In this document: positions 7,642 through 16,045 of the stretch, in pieces
How the letters are laid out: each line of letters begins with the position of its first letter
Numbering within the stretch: position 1 is the first letter of the stretch
Origin: Rubrivivax sp.
GTDB lineage: Bacteria; Pseudomonadota; Gammaproteobacteria; Burkholderiales; Burkholderiaceae_C
Direction of reading: 5' to 3'
Length of the DNA stretch: 39,589 bases
NCBI GenBank assembly: GCA_016790425.1
Contig: JAEUPF010000109.1
Coordinates: 1 to 39,589, forward strand
Position numbers and translations under genes: made by a program
Notes under the pieces: generated by a model
Database searches by the model: none
What the model saw: the letters and a program-made list of their open reading frames with translations, nothing else
Told to the model about the DNA's origin: nothing

Positions 7642-9143
7642 ACAACGCAAGACCCGTGGACATGAACACCCTCGGCCTGCACCGCGCCGGCCCTGCGCAG
7701 GCACAGGCCGCCGCTGCCGGCGCGGCCGCTGCCCCGGCGGCCGCCGCTGCCAGCGGCCGGACCACCTTCTCGCTGCCGGCCATCGCGCCTGCGCAGCGGC
7801 TGCTGGTGCGCTGCTGGCTGTGGCTGGCACTGGCCGCGCTCGCCGGCTCGGGCCTGTTCTCGGTGCTGCTGGTGCTGGCGCGCACGCCCTACGCCAACGC
7901 GTTCCTGCCGGCCGGCGACTTCTTCCGCGTCGCGCTGGTCGTGCACGTCGACCTGTCGGTGCTGGTGTGGTTCGTCGCACTGGCCGGGCTCTTGTGGAGC
8001 ATCAACCGCCGCCCGGCGACGGCGGGCACGGCCTCGCCGCCGCCGCGCGCGGCCTGGCTCGCCTGGGGCCTGTGTGCCGCGGGCGCCTTCGGCATGGCGG
8101 TGGCCGCGTTCGTCGAGCCCGGCACGCCGGTGATGGCCAACTACGTGCCGATGCTCGAGAGCGCCACCTTCCGCAGCGCGCTGCTCGTGTTCGCCGCCGG
8201 TGGCGCCGTGCTGGTGGCGCGCTCGCTGTGGCGCCCCGCCCCGGTGGGCCCGGCGCCCGATGGCACCGCGGCGCTGCGCTTCGGGTTGCACGCCAGCGTC
8301 GTCGCCGCGGGCGTGGCGCTGCTCGCCTTCGCCTGGTCGATCGCCACCGTGCCTGCCTCGCTGCCGGCCAAGGCCTACTACGAGATCCTGTTCTGGGGCG
8401 GCGGCCACGCGTTGCAGTTCACCTGGACGCTGCTGATGCTGGTGGGCTGGCTGGTGCTGGCCAGTGCCTGCGGCGCGCGCGTGCCGCTCAGTCCGCGCGT
8501 GGTGCTGCTGCTGTTCGCGGTGGCGCTGGTCAGCGTCTTCACCACGCCGCTGGCGTACCTGGTGCACGACGTGAGCACCGTCGAGCACCGCGACATGCAC
8601 ACCTGGGGCATGCGCTTCGGCGGCGGCCTGGCCATCCTGCCGCTGGTGCTGGCGGTGGGCCTGGCGGTGGCACCGCTGCGCCGGCTCGAACCGGCGCAGC
8701 GGCCGCTGCGCGCCGCGCTGCTGGCTTCGATGCTGCTGTTCGTCGCCGGCGGGCTCATCGGCCTGACGATCGACGGCAGCAACGTCAAGATCCCGGCCCA
8801 CTATCACGGCTGCATCGTCGGCGTGACACTGGCCTTGATGGGCCTGGTCATGCACCTGCTGCCGCAACTCGGCTGGCGCGCGCCGGCCGGGCGGCTGGCG
8901 GTGGCGCAACCGTGGCTGTACGGCGTCGGCCAGTTGCTGCACATCGTGGGCCTGGTCTGGTCGGGCGGCTACGGCGTGCAGCGCAAGGTGGCCGGCGGCG
9001 AGCAGGTTCTTCGTTCGACTGCAGAGGTGGCCGGCATGGGTCTGATGGGCTTGGGAGGCCTGCTGGCGATCGCCGGCGGGCTGCTGTTCGTGATCGTGGT
9101 GCTGCGCGCGATGCGCGGTGCGCCGGAGGCCGCCGCGCAATGA
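7638..9143 (+). CDS. Second heme-copper-oxidase-like subunit I, degenerate metal site
   Basis: 501 aa, about 12 helices after an Ala-rich N-terminus; start ATG 7638 overlaps the previous stop. Similarity to subunit I encoded at 1790-3484 is visible by eye: NYVPMLESATF against SYVPMMAEPSF at the same relative place. His103 (VVHVDLSVLVW) matches the low-spin heme ligand, His257 (GGGHALQF) the first CuB histidine, and His388/His390 (IPAHYHG) the helix-X pair. The His-His pair of helix VII is not intact; His310, His317 and His321 lie there instead. No Tyr follows His257 at +4 (Phe261; Gln260 at +3). It may bind hemes with a different or absent third metal. It could be a divergent NOR-type catalytic subunit or an electron-transfer subunit. 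Confidence 0.75.
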   Translation: MNNARPVDMNTLGLHRAGPAQAQAAAAGAAAAPAAAAASGRTTFSLPAIAPAQRLLVRCWLWLALAALAGSGLFSVLLVLARTPYANAFLPAGDFFRVALVVHVDLSVLVWFVALAGLLWSINRRPATAGTASPPPRAAWLAWGLCAAGAFGMAVAAFVEPGTPVMANYVPMLESATFRSALLVFAAGGAVLVARSLWRPAPVGPAPDGTAALRFGLHASVVAAGVALLAFAWSIATVPASLPAKAYYEILFWGGGHALQFTWTLLMLVGWLVLASACGARVPLSPRVVLLLFAVALVSVFTTPLAYLVHDVSTVEHRDMHTWGMRFGGGLAILPLVLAVGLAVAPLRRLEPAQRPLRAALLASMLLFVAGGLIGLTIDGSNVKIPAHYHGCIVGVTLALMGLVMHLLPQLGWRAPAGRLAVAQPWLYGVGQLLHIVGLVWSGGYGVQRKVAGGEQVLRSTAEVAGMGLMGLGGLLAIAGGLLFVIVVLRAMRGAPEAAAQ

Positions 9144-11077
9144 TCCGTCTGCTCCAGCGCGCGCTGCGCGCCGCCTTCATGGCTGCCGAGGCGGTCTTCA
9201 ACCGCGCCTTCGGCGACCGGCTGAACCCGCTGTACCACCTCGGCTCGATCAGCTTCTTCCTGTTCTGGGTGGTCGGCGCCACCGGCATCGTTCTGTACGC
9301 GTTCTTCGACACCAGCGTCAGCGGCGCCTGGCGTTCGGTGCAGGCGATCACCGAAGGCGGCTTCGGCCTGGGCAGCGCCATGCGCACCGCGCACCGGCAC
9401 GCCACCGACGCGATGCTGCTGACGATGCTGCTGCACCTGGTGCGCCACTTCGCCTTCGACCACCTGCGCGGCTTCCGCTGGTTCAGCTGGGTCACCGGCG
9501 TCGTGCTGCTGTGGCTGGCCTACATCGCCGGCGCCAACGGCTACATGCTGCCGTGGGACCGGCTGGCGCAGTACGTCACGCAGACGAGCTTCGAGTGGCT
9601 GGACTGGCTGCCCGGATTCGGCGGCACGCTCATCCGCAACTTCATCGCTCCCGAGCACGTCAACGACCGCCTGTTCTCGCTGCTGGTGTTCATCCACATC
9701 GGCGTGCCGCTGGGCATGCTGCTGTTGCTGTGGGTGCACGTGCAGCGCGTGCCCAAGGCCGCCACGCAGCCGCCGCGGCCGATCACGCTGGCGCTGTTGG
9801 CGATGCTCGTCGTGCTGGCGGTGCTGGCGCCGGTGGCCAGCCACCCGCCGGCCGACCTGCACACGGCGCCGCAGACGCTGTCGATCGACTGGTTCGTGCT
9901 GCCGATCTTCACGCTCGTGCACCAGTGGTCGCCGCGCACGGTGTGGCTGCTGGTGGGCGGCGCGACGCTCGTGCTGGCCGTGCTGCCGTGGCTGCCGCCG
10001 CGGCGCGCCGGGCGGCCGCTGCAAGTGACGATGCACCCGGGCCCGGTGCGCGTGTCCGCGCGAAGCGGCGAGACGCTGCTCGAAGCGGGCCTGCGCGCCG
10101 GCGTGGCGCTGCCCTACGACTGCCGCGCCGGCGGCTGCGGCTTGTGCGTGTGCACGGTGCTCAACGGCAAGGTCGATCTCGGCCCCTACCAGGCCGCGGC
10201 GCTGACCGAGCCGATGCGCGCGCGCGGCCAGGCGCTGATGTGCTGCGCCGTGGCGCAGGAAGACGTCGAACTCGAAGTGCCCGACGTGCCCACGCTCAGC
10301 ACCGCCGCGGCGGCGGCGGCAGCGCCCAGGCGCTGGCAAGGCACCGTGCGCACGATGCAGCGGCTGGGGCCCGACCTGATGCGCCTGCACGTCGCGTTGC
10401 CGCCGGGCCAGCACATCGACTTCGTCGCCGGCCAGTACATCAACATCGTTCTCGAAGACGGCGCCAAGCGCGCCTTCTCGTTCGCCAACGCGCCGGCCGC
10501 GCCCGGCGCCCCGGCGCGCACCGACGGCGACGTGATCGAACTGCACGTGCGCCGCATCCCCGGCGGCCGCTTCACCGGCCATGTCTTCGAGGCCATGCGC
10601 GAAGGCGACCGCATCGACTTCGAAGGCCCGCTCGGCCGCTTCGCGCTCAACGACAGCGCGCGCCCGATCCTCTTCGTCGCCGGCGCCACCGGCTTCGCAC
10701 CGATCAAGAGCATTCTCGAAGACGCCTTCCGCCGCGGCATCTCGCGGCCGATGAAGCTGTACTGGGGCGTGCGCACCGCCGCCGACCTGTACCTGCTGGA
10801 CGAGCTGGCGCGCTGGCAGCGCGAGCACGCCAACTTCGGCTTCGTGCCGGTGCTCTCGCACGCCGAGGCCGACACCTCGTGGAGCGGCCGCCGCGGCCTG
10901 GTGCACGAGGTGCTGCTGGCCGACAACCCCGACCTGCGCGGCAAGGAGATCTACGCCTGCGGCTCGGTGAAGATGGTCGAAGCAGCCGTGCCCGACTTCG
11001 TGGCGCACGGCATGGAAGAGGAGTTCTGCTTCTCCGACGCGTTCACGCCCAGCGCCGCGAAGCCGGCGGGGACCTGA
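9140..11077 (+). CDS. Fusion: diheme cytochrome b6-like domain + [2Fe-2S] ferredoxin + FAD/NAD(P)H ferredoxin reductase
   Basis: 645 aa, start ATG overlapping the previous TGA. Residues 30-285 are membrane helices with b6-type heme pairs His85/His99 and His186/His200 and GYMLPWD. Residues 293-385 form a plant-type [2Fe-2S] domain, Cys328-x4-Cys333-x2-Cys336 with the fourth ligand Cys368 or 369. Residues about 398-635 are a ferredoxin-NADP reductase-type module: RAFSFANAP (FAD), GATGFAPIKSI (nicotinamide nucleotide) and a terminal YACGSVKMVEAA. The tail is like phenol hydroxylase P5 or CDP-6-deoxyglucoseen reductase. The polypeptide should take electrons from NAD(P)H through FAD and [2Fe-2S] to two b hemes in the membrane, or the reverse. 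It shares its cytochrome module with the fusion at 5397-7046, pointing to duplication with different soluble partners. Last gene of the operon. Confidence 0.88.
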   Translation: MIRLLQRALRAAFMAAEAVFNRAFGDRLNPLYHLGSISFFLFWVVGATGIVLYAFFDTSVSGAWRSVQAITEGGFGLGSAMRTAHRHATDAMLLTMLLHLVRHFAFDHLRGFRWFSWVTGVVLLWLAYIAGANGYMLPWDRLAQYVTQTSFEWLDWLPGFGGTLIRNFIAPEHVNDRLFSLLVFIHIGVPLGMLLLLWVHVQRVPKAATQPPRPITLALLAMLVVLAVLAPVASHPPADLHTAPQTLSIDWFVLPIFTLVHQWSPRTVWLLVGGATLVLAVLPWLPPRRAGRPLQVTMHPGPVRVSARSGETLLEAGLRAGVALPYDCRAGGCGLCVCTVLNGKVDLGPYQAAALTEPMRARGQALMCCAVAQEDVELEVPDVPTLSTAAAAAAAPRRWQGTVRTMQRLGPDLMRLHVALPPGQHIDFVAGQYINIVLEDGAKRAFSFANAPAAPGAPARTDGDVIELHVRRIPGGRFTGHVFEAMREGDRIDFEGPLGRFALNDSARPILFVAGATGFAPIKSILEDAFRRGISRPMKLYWGVRTAADLYLLDELARWQREHANFGFVPVLSHAEADTSWSGRRGLVHEVLLADNPDLRGKEIYACGSVKMVEAAVPDFVAHGMEEEFCFSDAFTPSAAKPAGT

Positions 11078-11243
11078 ACGGAGCCAGGGGATGAGCGATC
11101 GGCGGCGCTGGTTCTCGGCCGCCGCTGTCGCATCGCAGTCGCGGCCGCGGCCGCCATTTCGAAGCCGAGCGCATTGACCGCCGCGCGCATCCCCTCGTGA
11201 CGCCGCAGCGGCGCGCGGCGCGGCCGCCCAGCGGCCTCGCGCC
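11078..11243. other. Convergent intergenic stretch
   Basis: 166 bases between the end of the plus-strand respiratory operon and the end of the minus-strand catabolic operon. It is GC-rich with several GGCCGC/GCGGCC palindromic words that could fold, but I see no T-tract and no convincing reading frame. Confidence 0.6.
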
Positions 11244-12212
11244 TCAATCGAGCACGATCTTCGCCTTCTCGATCACCTCGGCCCAACGCTTGCGCGAGTC
11301 GCGCATCCAGGCTTCGGCCTGCGGCTGCGTCAGGCCGGTGGCGGCGTAGTCGGCAGCGCGGTTGAGTTCCCTCACCTCGGGCGTCTGCATCGCCGCTTCG
11401 ACCTCGCGCGCCAGCGCCTGCACGATGGCATCGGGCGTGCCGGCCGGCGCCAGCAGCGCGTAGGCGAAGCTGGCCTGGAAGCCGGAGTAGCCGGCCTCGA
11501 CCACCGTGGGCACCTCGGGTGCCGCCGGCGTGCGTTGCGTCGAAGACACCGCCAGCGCGCGCAGCTTGCCGGTCTTCACGTGCGGCATCACTCCCGAGCC
11601 CACCGCGAACAACGCGTCGACCTGGCCGGCCACCACGTCGAGCACCGAAGCGCCGGTGCCCTTGTAGGGGATGTGCGTCATGTCGGCGCCGGCGGCGACG
11701 AGGAACGCCGCCATCGTCAGGTGGCTGGGCGAGCCGTTGCCGCCGGAGGCGTAGGTCATCTTCGAGCCCCTGGCCAGCTTCACCAGGTCTGCCACGCTGT
11801 TCGCCTTGACTTTCTCGTTGACGACGAGCATCTGGTTGTAGGTGACCGGCACGGCGATCGTCGCGAAGTCCTTTGCCACGTCGAAGGGCATCTTGCGGTA
11901 CAGCGCCGGGTTGACGGTGAACGTGGTGTCCAGCGCGAACAGCAGCGTGTAGCCGTCGGCCGGCGCCTTGGCGACGATGTCGGCGCCGAGATTGCCGCCT
12001 GCGCCGGCCTTGTTCTCGACCACGAAGGTGGCCTTCATGCGCTTGCCCATCTGCTCCAGCACCGCACGCGCGAACGCGTCCAGCGGGCCGGGCACGGTGG
12101 TGACCACCACCTTCACCGGCTTGTCGGGGTAGGTGCCCTGAGCCGCGGCGCCGAACGTGGCCAGCACGACGGCCGACGCGATGGCGATGCGCTTGACGAA
12201 CTGGGATGTCAT
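11244..12212 (-). CDS. Bug/TctC-family tripartite tricarboxylate transporter binding protein
   Basis: 322-aa secreted solute-binding protein: signal peptide of about 24 residues ending AAAQG, then YPDKPVKVVVTTVPG, the usual start of Bug proteins, and the PADGYTLLFA and IPYKGTGASV segments that line the ligand pocket. The usual GG of the first motif is replaced by the sequence VPGPLDAFAR. Ribosome-binding site AGGAGAGGAG lies just upstream of ATG 12212. No TctA/TctB membrane subunits are nearby, which is common in Burkholderiales where orphan Bug proteins are abundant. It is the last gene of the HDO-aldehyde dehydrogenase-GlcG operon, so it probably binds that pathway's carboxylate substrate; the ligand is unknown. 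Confidence 0.92.
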   Translation of the reverse strand: MTSQFVKRIAIASAVVLATFGAAAQGTYPDKPVKVVVTTVPGPLDAFARAVLEQMGKRMKATFVVENKAGAGGNLGADIVAKAPADGYTLLFALDTTFTVNPALYRKMPFDVAKDFATIAVPVTYNQMLVVNEKVKANSVADLVKLARGSKMTYASGGNGSPSHLTMAAFLVAAGADMTHIPYKGTGASVLDVVAGQVDALFAVGSGVMPHVKTGKLRALAVSSTQRTPAAPEVPTVVEAGYSGFQASFAYALLAPAGTPDAIVQALAREVEAAMQTPEVRELNRAADYAATGLTQPQAEAWMRDSRKRWAEVIEKAKIVLD

Positions 12213-12288
12213 GGGTTCTCCTCTCCTCGTTGTGACTCCGTGAATCCGAGCCGGCGTCTGCGAGCTCCGTGCGGCCCCGCGTCCACAG

Positions 12289-12768
12289 CTACTGCTTGAT
12301 GTCGGCCTGCACCAGCACCGCCAGCCCGTGCGGCGCCAGCCGCTCCTTCAACGCCTGCAATGCCGCCAGGCCGCAGGCGGTGTCCTGCTCGCCGTTGCCG
12401 CCCGAGAGCCCCACGCCGCCGACCACCGCGCCATCGACGACGACAGGGAAGCCGCCGACGAAGGCGGCGAAGCGCCCTTCGAAGCTCCACTGGATGCCGA
12501 AGGCCTCGTTGCCCGGCAACGCCGGGCCGCCTGGCGGGTGGTTGAACAGGTGCGTCGAGCGCTTGTGCCCGCCGGCGGTGAAGGCCTTGTTCCAGGCGAT
12601 CTGCGGCCCGGTGATGCGGGCGCCGTCCATGCGCTCCATGGCGACGGGATGGCCGCCCTCATCGACGACGCAGACCGTCTCGAGCACGCCGATCTCGGCC
12701 GCCTTGGCGATGGCCGCGGCGATCATGGCGCGCGCGTCGCCGAGTTCGAGTCGCAGTGCCTGCTTCAT
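12289..12768 (-). CDS. GlcG/HbpS-family protein
   Basis: 159 aa from ATG 12768 (MKQALRLEL). The length and whole sequence fit the GlcG/HbpS (DUF336) family: early A-x-AAAIAKAAEIG helix, CVVDEGGHPVAMERMDGA strand pair, IAWNKAFTA, and the VVGGVGLSGGNGEQDTACG C-terminal segment. Members bind heme or small ligands or occur as unexplained partners in glycolate, diol and aromatic catabolic operons; the molecular role is often unknown. It lies 23 bases after the aldehyde dehydrogenase gene, in the same orientation, and 76 bases before the Bug protein gene. A frame extending upstream to 12879 would overlap the dehydrogenase and is not needed. Confidence 0.88.
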   Translation of the reverse strand: MKQALRLELGDARAMIAAAIAKAAEIGVLETVCVVDEGGHPVAMERMDGARITGPQIAWNKAFTAGGHKRSTHLFNHPPGGPALPGNEAFGIQWSFEGRFAAFVGGFPVVVDGAVVGGVGLSGGNGEQDTACGLAALQALKERLAPHGLAVLVQADIKQ

Positions 12769-12791
12769 CGGGTGGGGGCTCGCGTGTGTGT

Positions 12792-14243
12792 TCAGAGGCC
12801 GCGGTAGACGGTCTTGACCTGCGTGAAGAACTCCAAGGCCGCGCGGCCCGACTCGCGGAACGTCGAGGTGCTCGACCACTTGAGGCCGCCGAACGGCGCA
12901 TTGATCAGGTTGCCGGTGGTGGTGCGGTTGATCTTCACCGTGCCGGCCTGGATGTCGCGTTCGAAGGCATGCATCAGGCGCGGGTCGCGCGTGGCGATGG
13001 CGGCCGCGAGGCCGTAGCGCGAGTCGTTGGCCTGAGCGATGGCTTCGGCGTAGCTGGCAACCTCGATGACCGCCAGCACGGGTCCGAAGATCTCCTCCTG
13101 CGCGATGCGCATGTCGTTGCGCACGCCGGTGAACAGCGCCGGGCGCACGTACCAGCCGTGCGCGTGCTCGCCGTGCGTGAGCCGCTCGCCGCCGAGGACG
13201 TGCGTGGCTTCACGCTTGCCGATGGCCACGTACTCGAGCACCGTCTGCAGCTGTGCCGCCGTGGCCAGCGGGCCGATGTCCATGCCGGCGGTCAGGCCGC
13301 TGCCGACCCGCAGCGAACGCATCGCCGCGGCGAGCTTGTCGACGAATGCGCCGGCCACCGCCTGCATGACGAAGATGCGGCTGGTGCCGGTGCAGGCCTG
13401 GCCGCTCAGGCTCAACCCACCCTTGACCGCCAGGTCGACGGCCTGGTCCAGGTCGGCATCGTCCATCACGATCAACGGGTTCTTGCCGCCGAGCTCCAGC
13501 TGCACGCGCGTGGTCAGCGGCGCGCTGCGGTGGATGCGCTCGCCCGCGGCGGTGGAACCGGTGAAGGTGATGGCCCGCACCGCGGGCGCTTCGACCAGCG
13601 GCGGCCCCACTTCGGCGGCACTGCCGGTGATGAAGTTCAGCGCGCCGGGCGTCAAGCCCGATTCGACCAGCGCCTCGGCGAGCCGGTACCCCGACAGCGG
13701 CGCGTCCGACGAAGGCTTGAAGACGACCGTGTTGCCGCTGATGAGCGCCGGTGCGATCTTGCGCGAGGGGATCGAGACCGGGAAGTTCCACGGCGAGATG
13801 ACGCTCACCACGCCCAGCGGCTCGCGCAGGCTGTAGACCTGCATCTGCGGGTCGTCGTTCGGATAGACCTCGCCGCCGAAGGTCTGGCCTTCCACGGCAT
13901 AGAAGCGCAGCGTCTGCGCGGCGCGCAGGAACTCGTCCTTCGCCTGCGCCAGCGGCTTGCCTTCCTCGCGCGTGAGCTCGGCGGCGTACTCGCCGGCACG
14001 CGCTTCGAGCCGCGCGGCAGCCTCTTGCAGCACCTTGGCGCGGCGCGTGACGGGCGTGGCGCGCCAGGCGGCGAAGCCCGCCTGCGCCGCCTCGACCGCG
14101 GCGCGCGCTTCGGCGGCCGACGATGCCGGGAAGCGCGCCACCACCTCGCGCGTGTCGTGCGGATTGAGGTCGTCGAACAGACGCCCGCCGGCGCTCTCGA
14201 CCCAGCGGCCGCCGACGTGGTTGCGGAAGACCTCGACGGCCAT
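12792..14243 (-). CDS. NAD(P)-dependent aldehyde dehydrogenase
   Basis: 483 aa, normal family length. The oxyanion Asn153 (SPWNFP), general base Glu250 (LELGGKNP) and nucleophile Cys284 (GQACTGTSR) are all present, along with FTGSTAAGERI for cofactor binding and EEIFGPVLAV near the end. The GQxCTxTSR context resembles alpha-ketoglutaric semialdehyde and related semialdehyde or aromatic aldehyde dehydrogenases, but the substrate cannot be fixed. Start ATG 14243 lies 38 bases downstream of the HDO gene stop. It probably oxidises an aldehyde made by the diiron enzyme or by a later step of the same pathway. Confidence 0.93.
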   Translation of the reverse strand: MAVEVFRNHVGGRWVESAGGRLFDDLNPHDTREVVARFPASSAAEARAAVEAAQAGFAAWRATPVTRRAKVLQEAAARLEARAGEYAAELTREEGKPLAQAKDEFLRAAQTLRFYAVEGQTFGGEVYPNDDPQMQVYSLREPLGVVSVISPWNFPVSIPSRKIAPALISGNTVVFKPSSDAPLSGYRLAEALVESGLTPGALNFITGSAAEVGPPLVEAPAVRAITFTGSTAAGERIHRSAPLTTRVQLELGGKNPLIVMDDADLDQAVDLAVKGGLSLSGQACTGTSRIFVMQAVAGAFVDKLAAAMRSLRVGSGLTAGMDIGPLATAAQLQTVLEYVAIGKREATHVLGGERLTHGEHAHGWYVRPALFTGVRNDMRIAQEEIFGPVLAVIEVASYAEAIAQANDSRYGLAAAIATRDPRLMHAFERDIQAGTVKINRTTTGNLINAPFGGLKWSSTSTFRESGRAALEFFTQVKTVYRGL

Positions 14244-14281
14244 GCGTGCTGCGTCGTCGTGCGGCGCCCTTGCGACGCGCT

Positions 14282-15055
14282 TCAGGCCTGCAGCAACTGC
14301 GCCTGGCCCGAAGGCGCCGCGGCCATGTCCAGCGCCGACAGCGGCAGGTCGGCGGCCACGTAGTCGTGGTACAGCGCCGTGGTGTACAGCAGCCGCATCT
14401 GGGCGCCGATTTCGCAGATCTTCAGGCAGCGGCGCTGCAGATCGGGCGTGTCGGCGTGCTGCAGCACGATCTGGTAGCCGCGCTCGCCGTGGATCTCGTC
14501 GGAGACGATGTGCAGGTCGAAGAACTCGACCTCCTCGTCGGTGAACTTGTACTTCTCGCGCAGCGTCGGCGTCTGCCGGCGGTAGATGGAGGGCACCTGC
14601 GACTCCAGCCCGACCACGAGCCCCGCCACCGCGACGACCGGGTCCTCGCGCATTGCCACCGCGTAGCACCAGCTTTGCAGGCCGCGGGTGGTGGGCGACA
14701 TGTTGTCGGGGTCGACGACGCGCTGGCGCGTCGTGCCGCAGGCCTCGGCGAAGCGGATCAGCAGGTCGGTGTGGCGGTCGCCGCCGATCTCCTCCTCGTA
14801 CATGTTGGACAGCAGGAAGTCCTTGGCGTCGGTCAGGTGGTCGGGCATGCGGCCGTAGATCAGCGCCAGGTAGTCGGCGAACGGGCCGACGTAGTGGTAG
14901 TGGTTCTCGGCCCAGCGCGCCAGGTGGGCGCGCTGCAGCTTGCCGCTGGCCCAGGCCACCGAGAACGGCGCCTTGTTGGCGCTGCGGCCCTTGATCGCCT
15001 CTTCGAGCGCGGTGCGGAATTCGTCGGGACCCATCAGCGTCGTCGGTGTCGCCAT
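14282..15055 (-). CDS. Heme-oxygenase-fold diiron enzyme (HDO; TenA/PqqC/CADD-like)
   Basis: 257 aa, all-helical. The diiron ligand pattern of heme-oxygenase-like diiron oxidases/oxygenases is complete: Glu88-x6-His95 (EEIGGDRH), Glu151 (GLESQVP) and His182-x3-Asp186-x2-His189 (HIVSDEIH). This matches the spacing in Chlamydia CADD. The early WAENHYHYVGPF segment is typical of the TenA/PqqC fold. Members do O2-dependent C-C cleavage, N-oxygenation, desaturation or self-sacrificial chemistry. It is the first gene of the minus-strand operon; the shared 13-bp operator begins 47 bases upstream of its ATG (15055). A metal-free PqqC-like oxidase is the alternative, but PqqC lacks these ligands. The reaction is unknown. 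Confidence 0.85.
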   Translation of the reverse strand: MATPTTLMGPDEFRTALEEAIKGRSANKAPFSVAWASGKLQRAHLARWAENHYHYVGPFADYLALIYGRMPDHLTDAKDFLLSNMYEEEIGGDRHTDLLIRFAEACGTTRQRVVDPDNMSPTTRGLQSWCYAVAMREDPVVAVAGLVVGLESQVPSIYRRQTPTLREKYKFTDEEVEFFDLHIVSDEIHGERGYQIVLQHADTPDLQRRCLKICEIGAQMRLLYTTALYHDYVAADLPLSALDMAAAPSGQAQLLQA

Positions 15056-15101
15056 GCGCGCGCTCCTTCGGGCGGTTCGAGGGGTCCGCCGGCCGTGATT
15101 C

Positions 15102-15114
15102 GAATACTGTATAC
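15102..15114 (+). promoter_or_regulatory. Putative GntR operator, copy 1
   Basis: The 13-mer GAATACTGTATAC, centred on the palindrome GTATAC, lies between the divergent HDO and gntR genes. Its exact reverse complement occurs at 18211-18223 in the other divergent promoter of this locus. In a region this GC-rich the AT-rich word stands out. It overlaps TATACT (15110-15115), a good -10 candidate for gntR, and on the minus strand TACAGT, a -10 candidate for the HDO operon, so binding would block both. GTATAC-centred sites are typical of FCD-type GntR regulators. Recognition by the adjacent regulator is inferred. Confidence 0.7.
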
Positions 15115-15148
15115 TGCGGCGCATCGTGATCGCTGCGTGCTTCCCCTG

Positions 15149-15949
15149 ATGGCCCGCTCCGCCACGCGGGCAATCCGGGCCGGCCAGGCCGGCCTCGCCG
15201 CCGCCGGTCCCACGGCCGGGCCGACGACCGGCGCGCGCATCGAGAAGCTCGGCGACGCGCACTCGCCGCTCACCAAGCTCGCGGCCGACGCCATCCGCAA
15301 GCGCATCCTCGACGGCACGCTCGCCCCCGGCGAGCGGCTGGTCGAAGCGCAGCTGTCGGCCGAGCTGGGCATCTCGCGGATGCCGGTGCGCGAGGCACTG
15401 CGCACCCTGGCCGCCGAGGGCGTGGTGACCATCGAGCCGCGCCGCGGCGCCGCCGTCACTGCCTACACGCCCGAGCAGGTGCAGGAGCTGGTCGAAGTGC
15501 GCGCGACGCTGGAAGCGCTCAACGCCCGACTGGCCGCGCGCCGGCGTGACCCGGCGCAGCACGCGCGCCTGGCGCAGATGCTGGCCGCCGGCTCGAAGGT
15601 CTCCTCGCGCAGCGACCTGATGCAGGTGCACCGCGAGAACACCGAGTTCCACGAGGCCATCGCGCAGGCGGCTTCGAACTCCGTGCTGCGCGAGCTGGTA
15701 CGCATGCTGCGCGAACGCACCGCGGTGATCTTTGCCCCGCACGCGCCGCGCCGCGCGGCGCAGACCTGGGCCGAACACGGTGCCATCCTGCGCGCGGTGC
15801 TCGACGGCGACGCCGAGCTGGCCGCCCTGCTGGCGCAACGGCACGTCTACAGCGCCGCGCAGGCGCTGCCGCCTGGTCTGCGCGCCGCTTCTGCGGACAC
15901 CCACGCCCACGCCACCGCGCGCCCGGCAGCGCGCCGGCGGCGCGCCTGA
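15149..15949 (+). CDS. GntR-family transcriptional regulator, FCD (FadR/VanR-like) subfamily
   Basis: 266 aa. An N-terminal extension of about 35 residues precedes a winged helix-turn-helix (about 40-105: LAADAIRKRILDGTLAPGERL, ISRMPVREALRTLAAEGVV), then the helical FCD ligand domain with the metal-type residues in HRENTEFHEAI and HGAILRAVLDGD. FCD regulators are mostly repressors released by an acidic catabolite. ATG 15149 has no strong ribosome-binding site and could have a short leader of about 27 bases if TATACT at 15110 is the -10. It is divergent from the HDO-aldehyde dehydrogenase operon and probably autoregulates through the operator at 15102 and controls the second copy at 18211. Confidence 0.93.
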   Translation: MARSATRAIRAGQAGLAAAGPTAGPTTGARIEKLGDAHSPLTKLAADAIRKRILDGTLAPGERLVEAQLSAELGISRMPVREALRTLAAEGVVTIEPRRGAAVTAYTPEQVQELVEVRATLEALNARLAARRRDPAQHARLAQMLAAGSKVSSRSDLMQVHRENTEFHEAIAQAASNSVLRELVRMLRERTAVIFAPHAPRRAAQTWAEHGAILRAVLDGDAELAALLAQRHVYSAAQALPPGLRAASADTHAHATARPAARRRRA

Positions 15950-16045
15950 ACACACCGCGCCTGAACACGCCGCGCCGCCAACGCTGCCGCGGCGTCTTCG
16001 CGCCGCGCCGTGCGCCGGGCCGGCCTGTGCCTGCCTCTGCCCGGT

